64,000 nucleotides of DNA from JAIOIW01 sp050304175 (GCA_050304175.1 JBNLDE010000219.1:1-64000), one strand, 5' to 3'. Shown: positions 42,205-52,051, counted from the stretch's first letter. Numbers and translations: made by a program. Notes: generated by a model not told the origin, from the letters alone.

Positions 42205-43134
42205 ATGCAAACAGAGCCCCTGAAAATCGGCACGCGCGGCAGCGAACTGGCGCTGGCCCAGGCCCGCGAGACGCGGGCGCGCCTGATGGCCGCACATGGC
42301 CTGGCGGAGACCGACTTCGAGATCGTAGTCATATCCACCAGCGGCGACCGGATTCAGGACAGGCCGCTGAGCGAAGCCGGCGGCAAGGGGCTGTTTACAA
42401 AGGAAATCGAGGAGGCGTTGCTCGACGGCCGGATCGACGTTGCGGTGCACTCGTCGAAGGACATGCCGACTGCGCTGCCTGACGGACTTTACCTGTCTGC
42501 CTTTCTCGAACGCGAGGATCCGCGTGACGCATTTATCGGACGCACCGCCAGATCGATCGGCGAGCTTCCGCCGGGCGCCACCGTCGGTTCGTCCTCGCTG
42601 CGCCGCCAGGCGCTGATCCGCCACATGCGGCCAGATATCAACGTCGTGATGTATCGCGGCAATGTGCAGACGCGGCTGCGCAAGCTGGAGGAAGGTCAGG
42701 TCGACGCGACGTTGCTGGCCAACGCCGGTTTGCGGCGGCTCGGTCTCGCCCACGTCATAACCGACCTGATGGCGCTCGATACCTTTCCGCCCGCTCCGGG
42801 CCAGGGCGCGATTTGCATCGAATCGCGGACGGCAGACGCCCGGGTCGATGCCATGCTGGCGGCGATCGACCATGCGCCAACCCGACATGCGCTTGCCTGC
42901 GAGCGGGCGTTTCTAGCTGCGCTGGACGGTTCCTGCCGTACGCCGATCGCCGGCCATGCGAAACTGGACGGCGCGACGATCCGGTTCGATGGCATGATTC
43001 TCATGCCGGACGGTTCGCAAGTGCACAGCGTCAGCGATTCAGGGCCCGCGGCGGACGCGGCGTCGATCGGCCGGCGTGCTGGGGAAGACGTGCGCGCGCG
43101 CGCTGGCGAGTCGTTTTTCGAAGGCTGGTCGTGA
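42205..43134 (+). CDS. hemC: Porphobilinogen deaminase (hydroxymethylbilane synthase)
   Basis: HemC polymerises four porphobilinogens into hydroxymethylbilane for haem and cobalamin. The 309-aa protein has KIGTRGSELALAQA at the N-terminus, the catalytic Asp region HSSKDMPTALPDG, SSLRRQALI with substrate-binding arginines, and Cys244 in GSCRTPIAGHA, the dipyrromethane attachment site. hemD starts on the next base after its stop, so the two are tightly coupled. Confidence 0.97.
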   Translation: MQTEPLKIGTRGSELALAQARETRARLMAAHGLAETDFEIVVISTSGDRIQDRPLSEAGGKGLFTKEIEEALLDGRIDVAVHSSKDMPTALPDGLYLSAFLEREDPRDAFIGRTARSIGELPPGATVGSSSLRRQALIRHMRPDINVVMYRGNVQTRLRKLEEGQVDATLLANAGLRRLGLAHVITDLMALDTFPPAPGQGAICIESRTADARVDAMLAAIDHAPTRHALACERAFLAALDGSCRTPIAGHAKLDGATIRFDGMILMPDGSQVHSVSDSGPAADAASIGRRAGEDVRARAGESFFEGWS

Positions 43135-43854
43135 ATGGCGCGCCGCCTGCTCGTCACACGTCCGGAGCCCGGCGCATCCAAAACGGGCGAACGCCTTCGG
43201 ACCCTTGGCTTCGATCCGGTCATACTGCCTTTGACCGAAATCGTTCCGTATCGGCCTGCGCCGGTCGATGATGCCGAATTCGAGGCGATCGCAGTCAGTT
43301 CCGCAAATGCGTTTCGCTATGCGCCAGACGATCTGACTGCGCGGCTCGGCAGGTTGCCATGCCATGCGGTTGGCAGCGCAACGGCGAGCGCGGCACGCAA
43401 GGCCGGATTTGTTGACGTTCTTGATGCAGGCGGAGATGGCGAAGCCCTTGCCGCCGTACTTTGCCGGCAACTCGGCGCCGGTGCGCGCGTTGCCTATTTG
43501 TGCGGTCGGGTGCGGACACCCGCGCTCGAGCAGACCCTCGAGAATTGCGGGATAGCGGTTACCGCATTTGAGACATATGACACGCGAAAAGTCAGTTACC
43601 TGACTGACGCTTTTAGCCGCACGTGCGGCACAGTTGAACTCGATGGCGTGCTTGTCTATTCCGTTGCCGGTGCGGACGCTGTCGCGGACTTGGTAAGACG
43701 GTCGGGTCTTGCGCAATACTTTGAAAGTACAACTTTTTTTTGCCTATCAAAGCGAATTGCATCGGTTCTTTCCGACAAGGGGATGCAAGAAATTAAGGTG
43801 TCCAAGGCCCCGACAGAGGCTGCGTTGTTTGATCTCCTGCGCAACACGCTTTGA
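43135..43854 (+). CDS. hemD: Uroporphyrinogen-III synthase
   Basis: HemD cyclises hydroxymethylbilane with inversion of ring D. The 239-aa protein is weakly conserved as usual; supporting features are the N-terminal LLVTRPEPGASKTGERL, AIAVSSANAFR, the GSATASAARKAGF segment with the conserved Thr-Ala, and location directly after hemC with no spacer. The last 150 nt have lower GC than the rest and include a run of eight T (43734-43741) that encodes the FF of TTFFCLS; a slippage-prone site. The gene belongs to hemC-hemD-mitofilin-hemY. Confidence 0.9.
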   Translation: MARRLLVTRPEPGASKTGERLRTLGFDPVILPLTEIVPYRPAPVDDAEFEAIAVSSANAFRYAPDDLTARLGRLPCHAVGSATASAARKAGFVDVLDAGGDGEALAAVLCRQLGAGARVAYLCGRVRTPALEQTLENCGIAVTAFETYDTRKVSYLTDAFSRTCGTVELDGVLVYSVAGADAVADLVRRSGLAQYFESTTFFCLSKRIASVLSDKGMQEIKVSKAPTEAALFDLLRNTL

Positions 43855-43962
43855 GCTCCTCCCCATTTCGAGCCTTTGACGCAGAAACCTATATGCTATC
43901 AGAAAACAGGGTCGGCGCAGACAAACGCGGACTGACAATTGTATCCACAGCGGAGTCCCTGC

Positions 43963-45468
43963 ATGGCCAAGACGCCCGGCAAACGCCATTCCGGTTCGAA
44001 CAAGGAGCCGGTGACAATCGATCTCGCCAGCGATGACATCAAACATATCGACGACGCCTCGACCACCGAAAGCGATACGACGGAGTCCGATCTGGCTGCG
44101 CAGGACAACGGCGCCGGCGAGCCGGCTTCCACCGCCGATGAAGACGCGATGGCTGAAGACCGCGAAGACGCTGCAAGCGATGACGTGGCCGTCGGCGCTT
44201 TACGTCCGGCAGAAACGCCGTCTTCGGAAGCAGACGAAGAGACCGAATTGACGCGCGCGGCACAGGACTATGGCGCCGGCGACGCAGGCGAGTCCGGAGC
44301 CGAATCGGAATCCGTGGAAGCGCAAACCGAGGAAAAGGGTAGTGTTGCGCCAGGCCAGCCGCAACAAAGGTCCGGTGTGTTTCCCGCAATCGGCGGCGGT
44401 ATTGTCGGCGCACTGATCGCCGCGGCGGCAGTTTACGGTGCATCCTATGCCGGGTTGATCCCGACGGGGACAGGCGGAAACAGGGCAGAGGTCGAGCAAC
44501 TGAAGACCGAACTCGCCACCATGCGCGACCAACTGACGACGGGTGAAACCGCGTCGAAGGAGGCTCCGGCCGGCGTAGCCCAAGCACTCGAAGAAGCGCG
44601 CGGCGGGATCGATTCGCTGACGCAATCGATCGCCACGCTGCAGCACGATCTGGCCGATCTCAAGCAGGCGGTTTCTTCCGGCAATGCAGGCTCCGGGACC
44701 GGTGCACTGTCCGAAGCATCGGCCGCAAGGCTGGCCGACCTGGAAAACAGGATTGGAGCAATTGATGAGGCGGTCGAAACCCTGAAACAGGCGGCGGCGG
44801 ATGCTTCCGGCAAGGCGAAGGAAGCGGCTAACATGGCCGCGAAAGCGGCCGGTACAGCCGACCAGGCGGCCACCGCCGCCAACGAGGCAGGCGGCCGAAT
44901 CGCGGCGCTGGAAACCAGGATCTCCGATCTTGCTGGAAAAGTGTCGGAGGGATCCGGGCAGGAACAGGTGGCGCGCGCGGTTGCCGCAACAGCACTCAAG
45001 TCGGCGATCGATAGGGGAGCACCTTTCATGGGCGAACTGGAGACCTTCGCTTCAGTTGCCGGCGCTTCTGAGGCTATCGATTCCCTGCGTGGAATGGCGG
45101 CCGGCGGCGTTCCCACCCGTGGCGAGATATCTGAGGAAGCTCCAGCCGCCGCTTATGCGATGATCGAGGCCGGGCAAGCGCCACCGTCGGATGCAAGCTT
45201 GCTTGATCGTCTGACGGCAAGTGCGAAATCCCTGATCAAGGTGCGGCCGACCGGGAATGTCGAGGGCGAAAGCGTGGCCGCGGTCGCGGCCCGGATCGAG
45301 GCGGCCGTCAAGCGCGGCGACTATGCCAAGGCGCTCGACGAATATGACGGATTACCCGACGCGCCGAAACGGGCCGGTGCCAGCTTTGCCACCAAGGTCA
45401 AGGCCCGCATGGAAGCCGACCTGTTGGTCGAAGACGTGCTGTCATCAGCCCTGAACCCGCAGAATTGA
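43963..45468 (+). CDS. Mitofilin-family (Mic60-like) inner-membrane protein
   Basis: This 501-aa protein has an acidic, low-complexity N-terminus (about residues 1-135), one transmembrane helix (about 139-163, PAIGGGIVGALIAAAAVYGA), a long coiled coil (about 170-340, with many Ala/Glu/Lys heptads), and a C-terminal domain (about 400-501) that resembles the mitofilin signature. Alphaproteobacterial Mic60 homologues are found at exactly this place, between hemD and hemY, and are linked to intracytoplasmic membrane shaping. ATG 43963 (MAKTPGKRH) has CGGAG at 7-8 nt; a frame start 8 codons earlier lacks one. hemY begins 10 bp downstream. Confidence 0.87.
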   Translation: MAKTPGKRHSGSNKEPVTIDLASDDIKHIDDASTTESDTTESDLAAQDNGAGEPASTADEDAMAEDREDAASDDVAVGALRPAETPSSEADEETELTRAAQDYGAGDAGESGAESESVEAQTEEKGSVAPGQPQQRSGVFPAIGGGIVGALIAAAAVYGASYAGLIPTGTGGNRAEVEQLKTELATMRDQLTTGETASKEAPAGVAQALEEARGGIDSLTQSIATLQHDLADLKQAVSSGNAGSGTGALSEASAARLADLENRIGAIDEAVETLKQAAADASGKAKEAANMAAKAAGTADQAATAANEAGGRIAALETRISDLAGKVSEGSGQEQVARAVAATALKSAIDRGAPFMGELETFASVAGASEAIDSLRGMAAGGVPTRGEISEEAPAAAYAMIEAGQAPPSDASLLDRLTASAKSLIKVRPTGNVEGESVAAVAARIEAAVKRGDYAKALDEYDGLPDAPKRAGASFATKVKARMEADLLVEDVLSSALNPQN

Positions 45469-45478
45469 GGACCGGCCG

Positions 45479-47200
45479 ATGATTCGCATTCTTTTCTTCC
45501 TCGTTGTCGTTTTCGCGCTTGGGCTCGGTTTTGCCTGGCTGGCCGACCGGCCGGGCACGATGGTTGTCGAATTCCAGGGCATGGAATACCAGGTCACACT
45601 GCTTGTCGCGGCGGTCGGAGTCGTCGCCGTCGTTGTGGCGGTCATGCTGTCGTGGTGGGTACTTAAAAGCTTGTGGAACAGCCCGCGTGCCGTGTCGCGC
45701 TACTTCCGTGCGCGCAAGCGCGACCGTGGCTACCAGTCGCTGTCGACCGGGATGATCGCGGCCGGCGCAGGTGACGCGGAACTGGCACGGCGAATGAACA
45801 AACAGGCGCTGCAGAATCTCAGCTCGGATCAGGAGCCGCTGATCCATTTGTTGGAGGCGCAGACCCTTCTGCTTGAAGGCGATACATCAGGCGCCCGCAA
45901 GAAGTTCGAGGCAATGCTCAATGACCCGGAAACCCGGGTGCTGGGCCTGCGCGGCCTCTATCTGGAAGCCCAGCGCGAAGGAGAGCCGGCGGCGGCTCGC
46001 CACTATGCCGAGCAAGCCGCGCACGAGGCGCCGCAACTCGGTTGGGCCTCCAATGCGGCGCTCGAAGCGCGCGTCGCCGAGGGCGACTGGGACCAGGCCC
46101 TGCGACTGCTTGAGCGCCAGGGCTCGACCAGGCAGATCACCAAGGAAGCGGCCAACCGAAGGCGTGCCGTTCTGCTGACGGCACGGGCGATGGAACAACT
46201 CGATGCGGATCCGACAAACGCGCGCAACGCGGCGCTCGAAGCGGTGAAGCTTACGCCGGACCTGGTGCCAGCCTCGATCACGGCGGCGAAGGCGCTGGTA
46301 CGGCTCAACGATTTCCGCAAAGCGGCCAAGGTGCTGGAAGCCATCTGGAAGAAGGAACCGCATCCGGAGGTTGCGCAGACCTATCTGCATCTACGCCCCG
46401 GCGATTCAGCCCATGACCGCCTGAAAAGGGCCCGCAAGCTCGAGTCACTGAGGACCTACAATCCGGAATCGTCGATGGCGGTTGCGCGAGCCGCCTATGA
46501 GGCCGGCGAATTCGACGAGGCGCGGCGCGCGATCGAATCCGCGCTCAAGCAGCAACCGCGCGAAGGAGCGTACCTGCTCCTCGCCGACATCGAGGAAGAC
46601 GAGACCGGCGACCAGGGCCGGATCCGTCATTGGCTTGGCCAGGCGGTGCGTGCGCCTCGCGATCCGGCCTGGACCGCGGATGGCTATATCTCGGAAAAAT
46701 GGGCGCCGTTTTCGCCCGTCACCGGCAAGATCGATGCGTTCGAATGGCGCGTTCCGGTCGAAAGGATAACACCCGCGATCGAAGCCGGGGAACCGGAAGA
46801 GGGCGAGCCGGCTATTCCCGCGATTCCGATCATGGTTCCAGCGGCGCCCGCGATAGACAAGACCGAACCGCCAGTTGATGTGGAAGTGATGCAGGAGACA
46901 GGCGGAATATCCGACGAATCGACTGTCATGGCTGCCGGCTCCGACGATGAACAGGCAATGGAATCGGCCGAAACGGCCGAAGCTCCGGCGGGCGAAGGTG
47001 CTGCCGATCGAAAGGCGCCACTGGCGCCGGAAGGGGAAGGTCCTTCAGGGGAATCCGAAATGGTCGAGATTCTGCCGCCGGATATTGCAGCCGAGAAGAA
47101 GAAGGTAGCGGAAAAGGAGATCCACCCGCAGCCGGACGACCCGGGCGTCGATCCGAACCGGGCTCCAACGGAACCGACGTCCCGTTTCCGCCTGTTCTGA
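45479..47200 (+). CDS. hemY: HemY-like TPR membrane protein
   Basis: The HemY N-terminal domain family is tied to haem synthesis by gene context; its biochemical role is not known and it is unrelated to the Bacillus protoporphyrinogen oxidase of the same name. The 573-aa protein has two N-terminal helices (about residues 2-20 and 40-61) and the signature RPGTMVVEFQGMEYQ between them. TPR-like helical repeats follow (about 90-390). The last 150 residues are a low-complexity acidic tail rich in Glu, Pro and Ala, probably disordered. It starts 10 bp after the mitofilin gene. Confidence 0.92.
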   Translation: MIRILFFLVVVFALGLGFAWLADRPGTMVVEFQGMEYQVTLLVAAVGVVAVVVAVMLSWWVLKSLWNSPRAVSRYFRARKRDRGYQSLSTGMIAAGAGDAELARRMNKQALQNLSSDQEPLIHLLEAQTLLLEGDTSGARKKFEAMLNDPETRVLGLRGLYLEAQREGEPAAARHYAEQAAHEAPQLGWASNAALEARVAEGDWDQALRLLERQGSTRQITKEAANRRRAVLLTARAMEQLDADPTNARNAALEAVKLTPDLVPASITAAKALVRLNDFRKAAKVLEAIWKKEPHPEVAQTYLHLRPGDSAHDRLKRARKLESLRTYNPESSMAVARAAYEAGEFDEARRAIESALKQQPREGAYLLLADIEEDETGDQGRIRHWLGQAVRAPRDPAWTADGYISEKWAPFSPVTGKIDAFEWRVPVERITPAIEAGEPEEGEPAIPAIPIMVPAAPAIDKTEPPVDVEVMQETGGISDESTVMAAGSDDEQAMESAETAEAPAGEGAADRKAPLAPEGEGPSGESEMVEILPPDIAAEKKKVAEKEIHPQPDDPGVDPNRAPTEPTSRFRLF

Positions 47201-47296
47201 GCGATGCCGGGATCGCGCCATGGGAAAGGTTCCATTCGCCAAACCGATACGATAGATAACGAGGACCCCGACAGATCCTGAGACGCACCGCACTCC

Positions 47297-47797
47297 ATGT
47301 TTGATCGTATTGCCGGATTCTTGCAGCGACTGGGTGACGGCCCCGCCAGCGACCGCCAGTTGACAGCCGATGATGCGCGCGTGGCGGCCGCTGCGCTGAT
47401 GTATCATGTCATGGACGCAGACGGCGAACGGCGCGATGAGGAAAAGCGGGAACTCGTCCAGTCCATTGCGCAGGCATACGATCTGGAAGGATCGGAACTG
47501 AGCGCGGTTCTCGCCGCGGGCGAGGCAGCCAACAACGATGCCGTCGATCTCTATGCGTTTACGCGGGTGATCCTGCGCGACCTCGACGAACAGGCGCGGA
47601 TAGAATTCATCGAGATCATGTGGGAGGTCGTTTATGCCGACGGGATCCTGCACGAGCTCGAGGACAACACCGTCTGGCGTGTGGCCGAACTGATCGGGGT
47701 ATCGAACCGCGACCGTGTATTGTCGCGCCGCAGGGTCGCTAGCCGGCGCGGCGTGGCGCTGCCGACGGACGATGAAGGCCCGGATGACCGAGAATAA
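47297..47797 (+). CDS. TerB-like (tellurite-resistance family) protein
   Basis: The 166-aa protein is an all-helical TerB/DjlA-N-type domain (about residues 25-145) with the paired acidic motifs ALMYHVMDADGERRDEEKREL and EVVYADGILHELEDNTVWRVAELIGV, thought to bind metal. Despite the family name there are no other ter genes here, so tellurite resistance is not implied. Small TerB-like proteins are a common housekeeping feature in Rhizobiales. The next gene overlaps its 3' end by 14 bp. Confidence 0.87.
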   Translation: MFDRIAGFLQRLGDGPASDRQLTADDARVAAAALMYHVMDADGERRDEEKRELVQSIAQAYDLEGSELSAVLAAGEAANNDAVDLYAFTRVILRDLDEQARIEFIEIMWEVVYADGILHELEDNTVWRVAELIGVSNRDRVLSRRRVASRRGVALPTDDEGPDDRE

Positions 47798-48497
47798 GGA
47801 AAAAATCCTGGTCGTCCTACATCAGGAACATTCCAGCCCTGGCCGCGTGGGCCAGATATTACGCGAACGCGGCCATGTCCTCGATATCCGCCGCCCACCG
47901 CTTGGCGATCCCCTGCCCGAGACCCTGGAAGACCACGCCGGCGCCGTCGTTTTCGGCGGACCGATGAGCGCGAACGATCCGGAAGACTACGTCCGCCGCG
48001 AAACCGAATGGCTGAAGGTGCCGCTTAAAGAGGACAAGCCGTTTCTGGGGATCTGCCTTGGCGCGCAAATGCTGGTCAATCATCTGGGCGGCCGGGTCGA
48101 GGGCCGGGCCGATGGACATGTCGAGATCGGCTGGTATCCGTTGGAGGCGACCCCCGAAGGCGAGGCGCTGATGGACTGGCCGGAGATGGTCTACCAGTTC
48201 CACCGCGAGGGATTTTCCCTGCCGCACGGCGCGACGTTGCTGGCGCGGGCGGATGCCTATCCCAATCAAGCGTTCCGCTATGGGGACAATGCCTGGGCAA
48301 TCCAGTTCCACGCGGAGCTGACGCGGGTGATGATGCACAAATGGGTGGTGCGCGGCGCGCACCGTTTCGTGCTGCCCGGCGCACAGCAGGGCCGCGACCA
48401 CCTGGAAGGCCGGCTCGTCTGGGATGACCGGTTGAGGGCCTGGCTCGGCGAATTTCTCGCCACCGTATTTCATATGCGCGACCAGAACGCTGTCTAG
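47784..48497 (+). CDS. Class I glutamine amidotransferase (GMP-synthase-like)
   Basis: The 237-aa protein is a stand-alone class I GATase. The triad is Cys91 (LGICLGAQM), His176 and Glu178 (AIQFHAEL), and the oxyanion strand is VVFGGPMSAND. Such proteins are often annotated as GMP synthase-like or as gamma-glutamyl hydrolase-type enzymes; the partner or substrate is not evident. ATG 47784 is chosen because AAGG is 5 nt upstream; it overlaps the TerB-like gene by 14 bp, so coupling is likely. It converges with an MFS transporter gene. Confidence 0.88.
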   Translation: MTENKEKILVVLHQEHSSPGRVGQILRERGHVLDIRRPPLGDPLPETLEDHAGAVVFGGPMSANDPEDYVRRETEWLKVPLKEDKPFLGICLGAQMLVNHLGGRVEGRADGHVEIGWYPLEATPEGEALMDWPEMVYQFHREGFSLPHGATLLARADAYPNQAFRYGDNAWAIQFHAELTRVMMHKWVVRGAHRFVLPGAQQGRDHLEGRLVWDDRLRAWLGEFLATVFHMRDQNAV

Positions 48498-48524
48498 ATG
48501 GTGTCCATCCCGAAGCGAAACGCG

Positions 48525-49766
48525 TCAACTGCGGCCGTCGAGATGGCGGGCGTGGCGCAATTGCGGAAATAGCCAGGCCCACAGGCCTGCGACACCGACG
48601 GCCCCGATACCACCGAAAACGACCGCCGGAACCGTGCCGATCAATGCCGCCATGGTGCCGGCGCGGAATTCGCCAAGTTCATTGGACGCGCCGACGAAAA
48701 CCATGTTGACGGCATTGACCCGTCCGCGCAGCCGGTCGGGCGTCCACAACTGGATCAGCGTTTCACGGACGTAAACGCTGATCATGTCGGCGGCGCCGAG
48801 CGCGGCGAGCGCGGCGATCGAAATCCAGGCAATGGTCGAAAGCCCGAAAATCGCAGTGAACACGCCGTAGAGGCCGACGAATAAAAACATGACCAGCCCG
48901 GCGTGATCACGTACTGGATGGCCAGTCAGCCAGACCGCCATTGTTACGGCGCCGACACCGGGCGCGGCGCGCAACAGGCCAAGTCCTGATGGCCCGAGTA
49001 CCAGGATGTCGCGGGCATAGACCGGCAGCAGCGCGACCGCGCCACCCAAAAGGACGGCAAACAGATCGAGGGAGATCGCGCCAAGCACGATCTTTTCGCG
49101 CCGGATGTAGCTGAATCCGGCAAACACGGTCGACAGCGTAGGTCGCTCGGTCTCGCTGTGCTGTGCTGGTTTGGGGATGGACATCACGAGTAGACTGGCG
49201 GAAAGCATCATCGCGGTCGCGACTCCAAAGGCCGCCTCCGCCGACAATCCGTAAAGCAATCCGCCAGCGACAGGTCCGACGATGTTTGCCGTTTGCCAGG
49301 CGGAGGAGTTCCAGGCCACCGCGTTTGCGAAATCCTCGGCCGGTACGAGATTGGCCACCAGCGAGGCGGCGGCCGGGGCCAGAAAGGCGCGTGCGATGCC
49401 GAATATCGCGAGAAGGCCGAAGATCGGTGTCGGACTAGCAAGACCGCGCCAGGTAAGCCACAGAAGGATGATCGCGCAGACGGCTTCGAGAAGCGCGGAC
49501 AGACCCATGATCAGCCGCCGCCCGAAACGGTCGGCGACAGAACCGGTGACAAGCACCAGCAGGAGCGACGGCGCAAACTGGGTCAATCCGACAAGGCCAA
49601 GATCGAAAGGATCGCGGGTCAGGTCATAGATCTGCCAGCCGACGGCGACCGACACGATCGCGGTGGAAAACGTGACCAGGAACCGCGACGCCCAGAACCG
49701 CAAATAGGCGGTGTGGCGAAAGGCGGCAAAGCGGTCTCCCGTCGGGGAAGGGTTGGCGACGGTCAT
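48525..49766 (-). CDS. MFS transporter
   Basis: This 413-aa major facilitator has twelve predicted helices. The N-terminal half holds SVAVGWQIYDLTRDPFDLGLVGLTQFAPSLLL and the loop 2-3 motif GSVADRFGRRLIM. The C-terminal half has VSVYVRETLIQLWTPDRLRGRVNAVN, typical of the MFS_3/EntS-like group that exports siderophores or drugs. The substrate is unknown; no siderophore gene is near. It lies 98 bp upstream of nothing it shares a function with, and after priA on the same strand. Confidence 0.9.
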   Translation of the reverse strand: MTVANPSPTGDRFAAFRHTAYLRFWASRFLVTFSTAIVSVAVGWQIYDLTRDPFDLGLVGLTQFAPSLLLVLVTGSVADRFGRRLIMGLSALLEAVCAIILLWLTWRGLASPTPIFGLLAIFGIARAFLAPAAASLVANLVPAEDFANAVAWNSSAWQTANIVGPVAGGLLYGLSAEAAFGVATAMMLSASLLVMSIPKPAQHSETERPTLSTVFAGFSYIRREKIVLGAISLDLFAVLLGGAVALLPVYARDILVLGPSGLGLLRAAPGVGAVTMAVWLTGHPVRDHAGLVMFLFVGLYGVFTAIFGLSTIAWISIAALAALGAADMISVYVRETLIQLWTPDRLRGRVNAVNMVFVGASNELGEFRAGTMAALIGTVPAVVFGGIGAVGVAGLWAWLFPQLRHARHLDGRS

Positions 49767-49864
49767 CGGGTGATCCGTTTCATCAAGCGGGCCGGCGCGC
49801 CGGACAGCGGCAAAGGGCCTGTTGCGATAGCGTGTATCGACCTTCCGGAAAAGGGCGAACTTGC

Positions 49865-52051
49865 TCAGACGAAGCTTTGCGGATCGATGTCGACCTGGAC
49901 GCGGATCTGACCGCGTGGTTTCGGGCCGGCCGCCAGCATGACCCGGATGTAGGCCTGCAAGTCGGCCTTGCGGTCGCCGTGGATCAGCAGGCGCCAGCGA
50001 TGGCGACCCCTGACCAGCCCGAGGGGAGCCTCGGCCGGACCAAGCACGGCGATGTTGGCGGCTGCGGGCGCGGCGGCGCGCAAACCGCGCGCATGGCCCT
50101 GGGCTTCGGCGACGCTCGGCGCGGACACGATGATGGCCGCGAGCCGCCCGAACGGAGGCAGCTGGGCGCGCTCGCGCTCCGCAATTTCACGCCGGTAGAA
50201 ATTTTCCGCGTCTCCGGAAATGATCGCGCGCATCACCGGGTGGTCAGGCTGGTAGGTCTGTATCAGGCCGACGCTACGCTTTCCGGTGCGTCCGGCGCGC
50301 CCTGTCACCTGCGCAAGCAGCTGGAAGGTGCGTTCGGCGGCGCGCGGATCGCCATTGGACAGGCCGATATCGGCGTCGATGACGCCAACCAGCGTCATGC
50401 CCGGAAAATTGTGACCCTTGGCCACGAGTTGGGTGCCGATGATGATGTCCGCATCACCACCGGCGATGGCCTCCAGTTCGAGGCGCAGACGCTTGACGCC
50501 GCCCATCAGGTCCGACGACAACACGATGATTCGGGCGTCGGGGAAGGACGCCGCCGTTTCCTCGGCAATGCGCTCGACGCCGGGTCCGCAGGCGACCAGA
50601 TGGTCGAGTGTCCCGCACTCCGGGCACGCCTGCGGCTTCGGTTCGTGGTGACCGCATTGATGGCATATGAGTTGGCCGCGGAAACGGTGCTCGACCAGCC
50701 AACTTGAGCAATCCGGGCAGCGGAACCGGTGGCCGCACACGCGGCACAGCGTCAACGGAGCATAGCCGCGGCGATTGAGAAACAGCAGCGATTGCTCGCC
50801 CTTCTCTAGCGTCTGGCGGACGGCATCGACCAGGACCGGCGACAGAAAGCCGCCGCGTTGGGGGGGATTGCTACGCATGTCGATTGCGCGTAGCGCAGGC
50901 AGGGCGGCTTCGCGATAGCGACTGGACAGCACCATGCGCTCGTAGCGGCCGTGATCGGCATTGACCCGGCTTTCCACCGAGGGTGTCGCGGATGCCAGCA
51001 CGACCGGAAAACCGCCGACATGCGCGCGAACGACGGCCATGTCGCGGGCGTTGTAAAACACGCGGTCCTCCTGCTTGTAGGCTGCGTCGTGCTCTTCATC
51101 TACGACGATCAGGCCCAGTTCGGCGAAGGGAAGAAACAGGGCGGATCGTGCGCCGGCGACGACACGAACGCGACCGTCGGTCACCTGGCGCCACACGCGT
51201 TCGCGCATTTTGGGCGCGAGGTCGGAGTGCCATTCGGCGGGACGGGCAGCAAAGCGATCGTGGAACCGGTCGAGAAAAGCCTGGGTCAATGCAATTTCTG
51301 GCAGCAGGATCAGCACCTGTTTTCCGGCTCGCAGGGTTTCGGCTATCGCTTCGAAGTAGACTTCGGTCTTGCCGGAACCGGTTACCCCGTCGAGCAGGGT
51401 AACGCTGTAGCCCGCAGCCGCGATCTTGTGCCGCAACTGTTCGGCTGCCGCAGCCTGGCCGGTGGTCAGTTCGGCAGGCGCATAGTCGGGATCGGGCGCG
51501 GCGACGACCGGTTGCGGGGGAATGGCGACGGTCTCGAACACACCCTGGTCGCGCAAACCATCGATCACGGTCAACGAGACGCCGGCGGCGTGCGCCAGAC
51601 CGGAACGAGTCCAGGCCAGACCGTCGGACGCCTGTTCGATAACGCGCCGCCGTGCCGACGTCATGCGTTCGGGACGGGAATCCGTAATGCACAAGCCTTC
51701 CGTCGGCAACTCGGGATCGAAGGCGGCGGGAACGCGCAGCACCATGCGCGCGACCATGCCGGGAGGGGACAATGTCCAGGCCGAAACCCATTCGATGAAG
51801 CGGCGCATGTCGGCGCTGACCGGCGGGCAGTCGAACAGCTCGCTGACAGGTCGCAGTTTTTTTGCATCGACCTCGCCGCCTTCGCCATCCCAGACCAGAC
51901 CGGCAACTTCGCGCGGACCGAGCGGGACGCGCACGATCGACCCGGGGACCGGATACATCCCGTCCGGAACGCGGTAGGTGTAAGGTCCTTTCGCCGGGGT
52001 AGGAACCAGTACGGGGACTGATCGGGTTTTATGCGAATCTGTGGTCATCAC
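49865..52051 (-). CDS. priA: Primosomal replication protein N' (PriA helicase)
   Basis: PriA reloads the replisome at stalled forks. The 728-aa protein has the N-terminal 3'-DNA-binding domain (residues 1-105, PYTYRVPDG), then helicase motifs: Walker A GVTGSGKTEVYFEA near residue 230, DEEHD for Walker B, and GRTGRAG-like GRAGRTGK as motif VI. The zinc-binding insertion supplies paired cysteines (CRVCGHRFRCPDCSSWL, CHQCGH, CPECG). Length is typical. It is divergent from the transaldolase gene, 93 bp apart. The start could also be the second Met one codon in. Confidence 0.96.
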   Translation of the reverse strand: MMTTDSHKTRSVPVLVPTPAKGPYTYRVPDGMYPVPGSIVRVPLGPREVAGLVWDGEGGEVDAKKLRPVSELFDCPPVSADMRRFIEWVSAWTLSPPGMVARMVLRVPAAFDPELPTEGLCITDSRPERMTSARRRVIEQASDGLAWTRSGLAHAAGVSLTVIDGLRDQGVFETVAIPPQPVVAAPDPDYAPAELTTGQAAAAEQLRHKIAAAGYSVTLLDGVTGSGKTEVYFEAIAETLRAGKQVLILLPEIALTQAFLDRFHDRFAARPAEWHSDLAPKMRERVWRQVTDGRVRVVAGARSALFLPFAELGLIVVDEEHDAAYKQEDRVFYNARDMAVVRAHVGGFPVVLASATPSVESRVNADHGRYERMVLSSRYREAALPALRAIDMRSNPPQRGGFLSPVLVDAVRQTLEKGEQSLLFLNRRGYAPLTLCRVCGHRFRCPDCSSWLVEHRFRGQLICHQCGHHEPKPQACPECGTLDHLVACGPGVERIAEETAASFPDARIIVLSSDLMGGVKRLRLELEAIAGGDADIIIGTQLVAKGHNFPGMTLVGVIDADIGLSNGDPRAAERTFQLLAQVTGRAGRTGKRSVGLIQTYQPDHPVMRAIISGDAENFYRREIAERERAQLPPFGRLAAIIVSAPSVAEAQGHARGLRAAAPAAANIAVLGPAEAPLGLVRGRHRWRLLIHGDRKADLQAYIRVMLAAGPKPRGQIRVQVDIDPQSFV

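Noticed and set aside
47297..47797. TerB-like gene as part of a tellurite/phage-defence ter operon
   Set aside because: No terC, terD or terZ-like genes are nearby; single TerB domains are common housekeeping proteins here.
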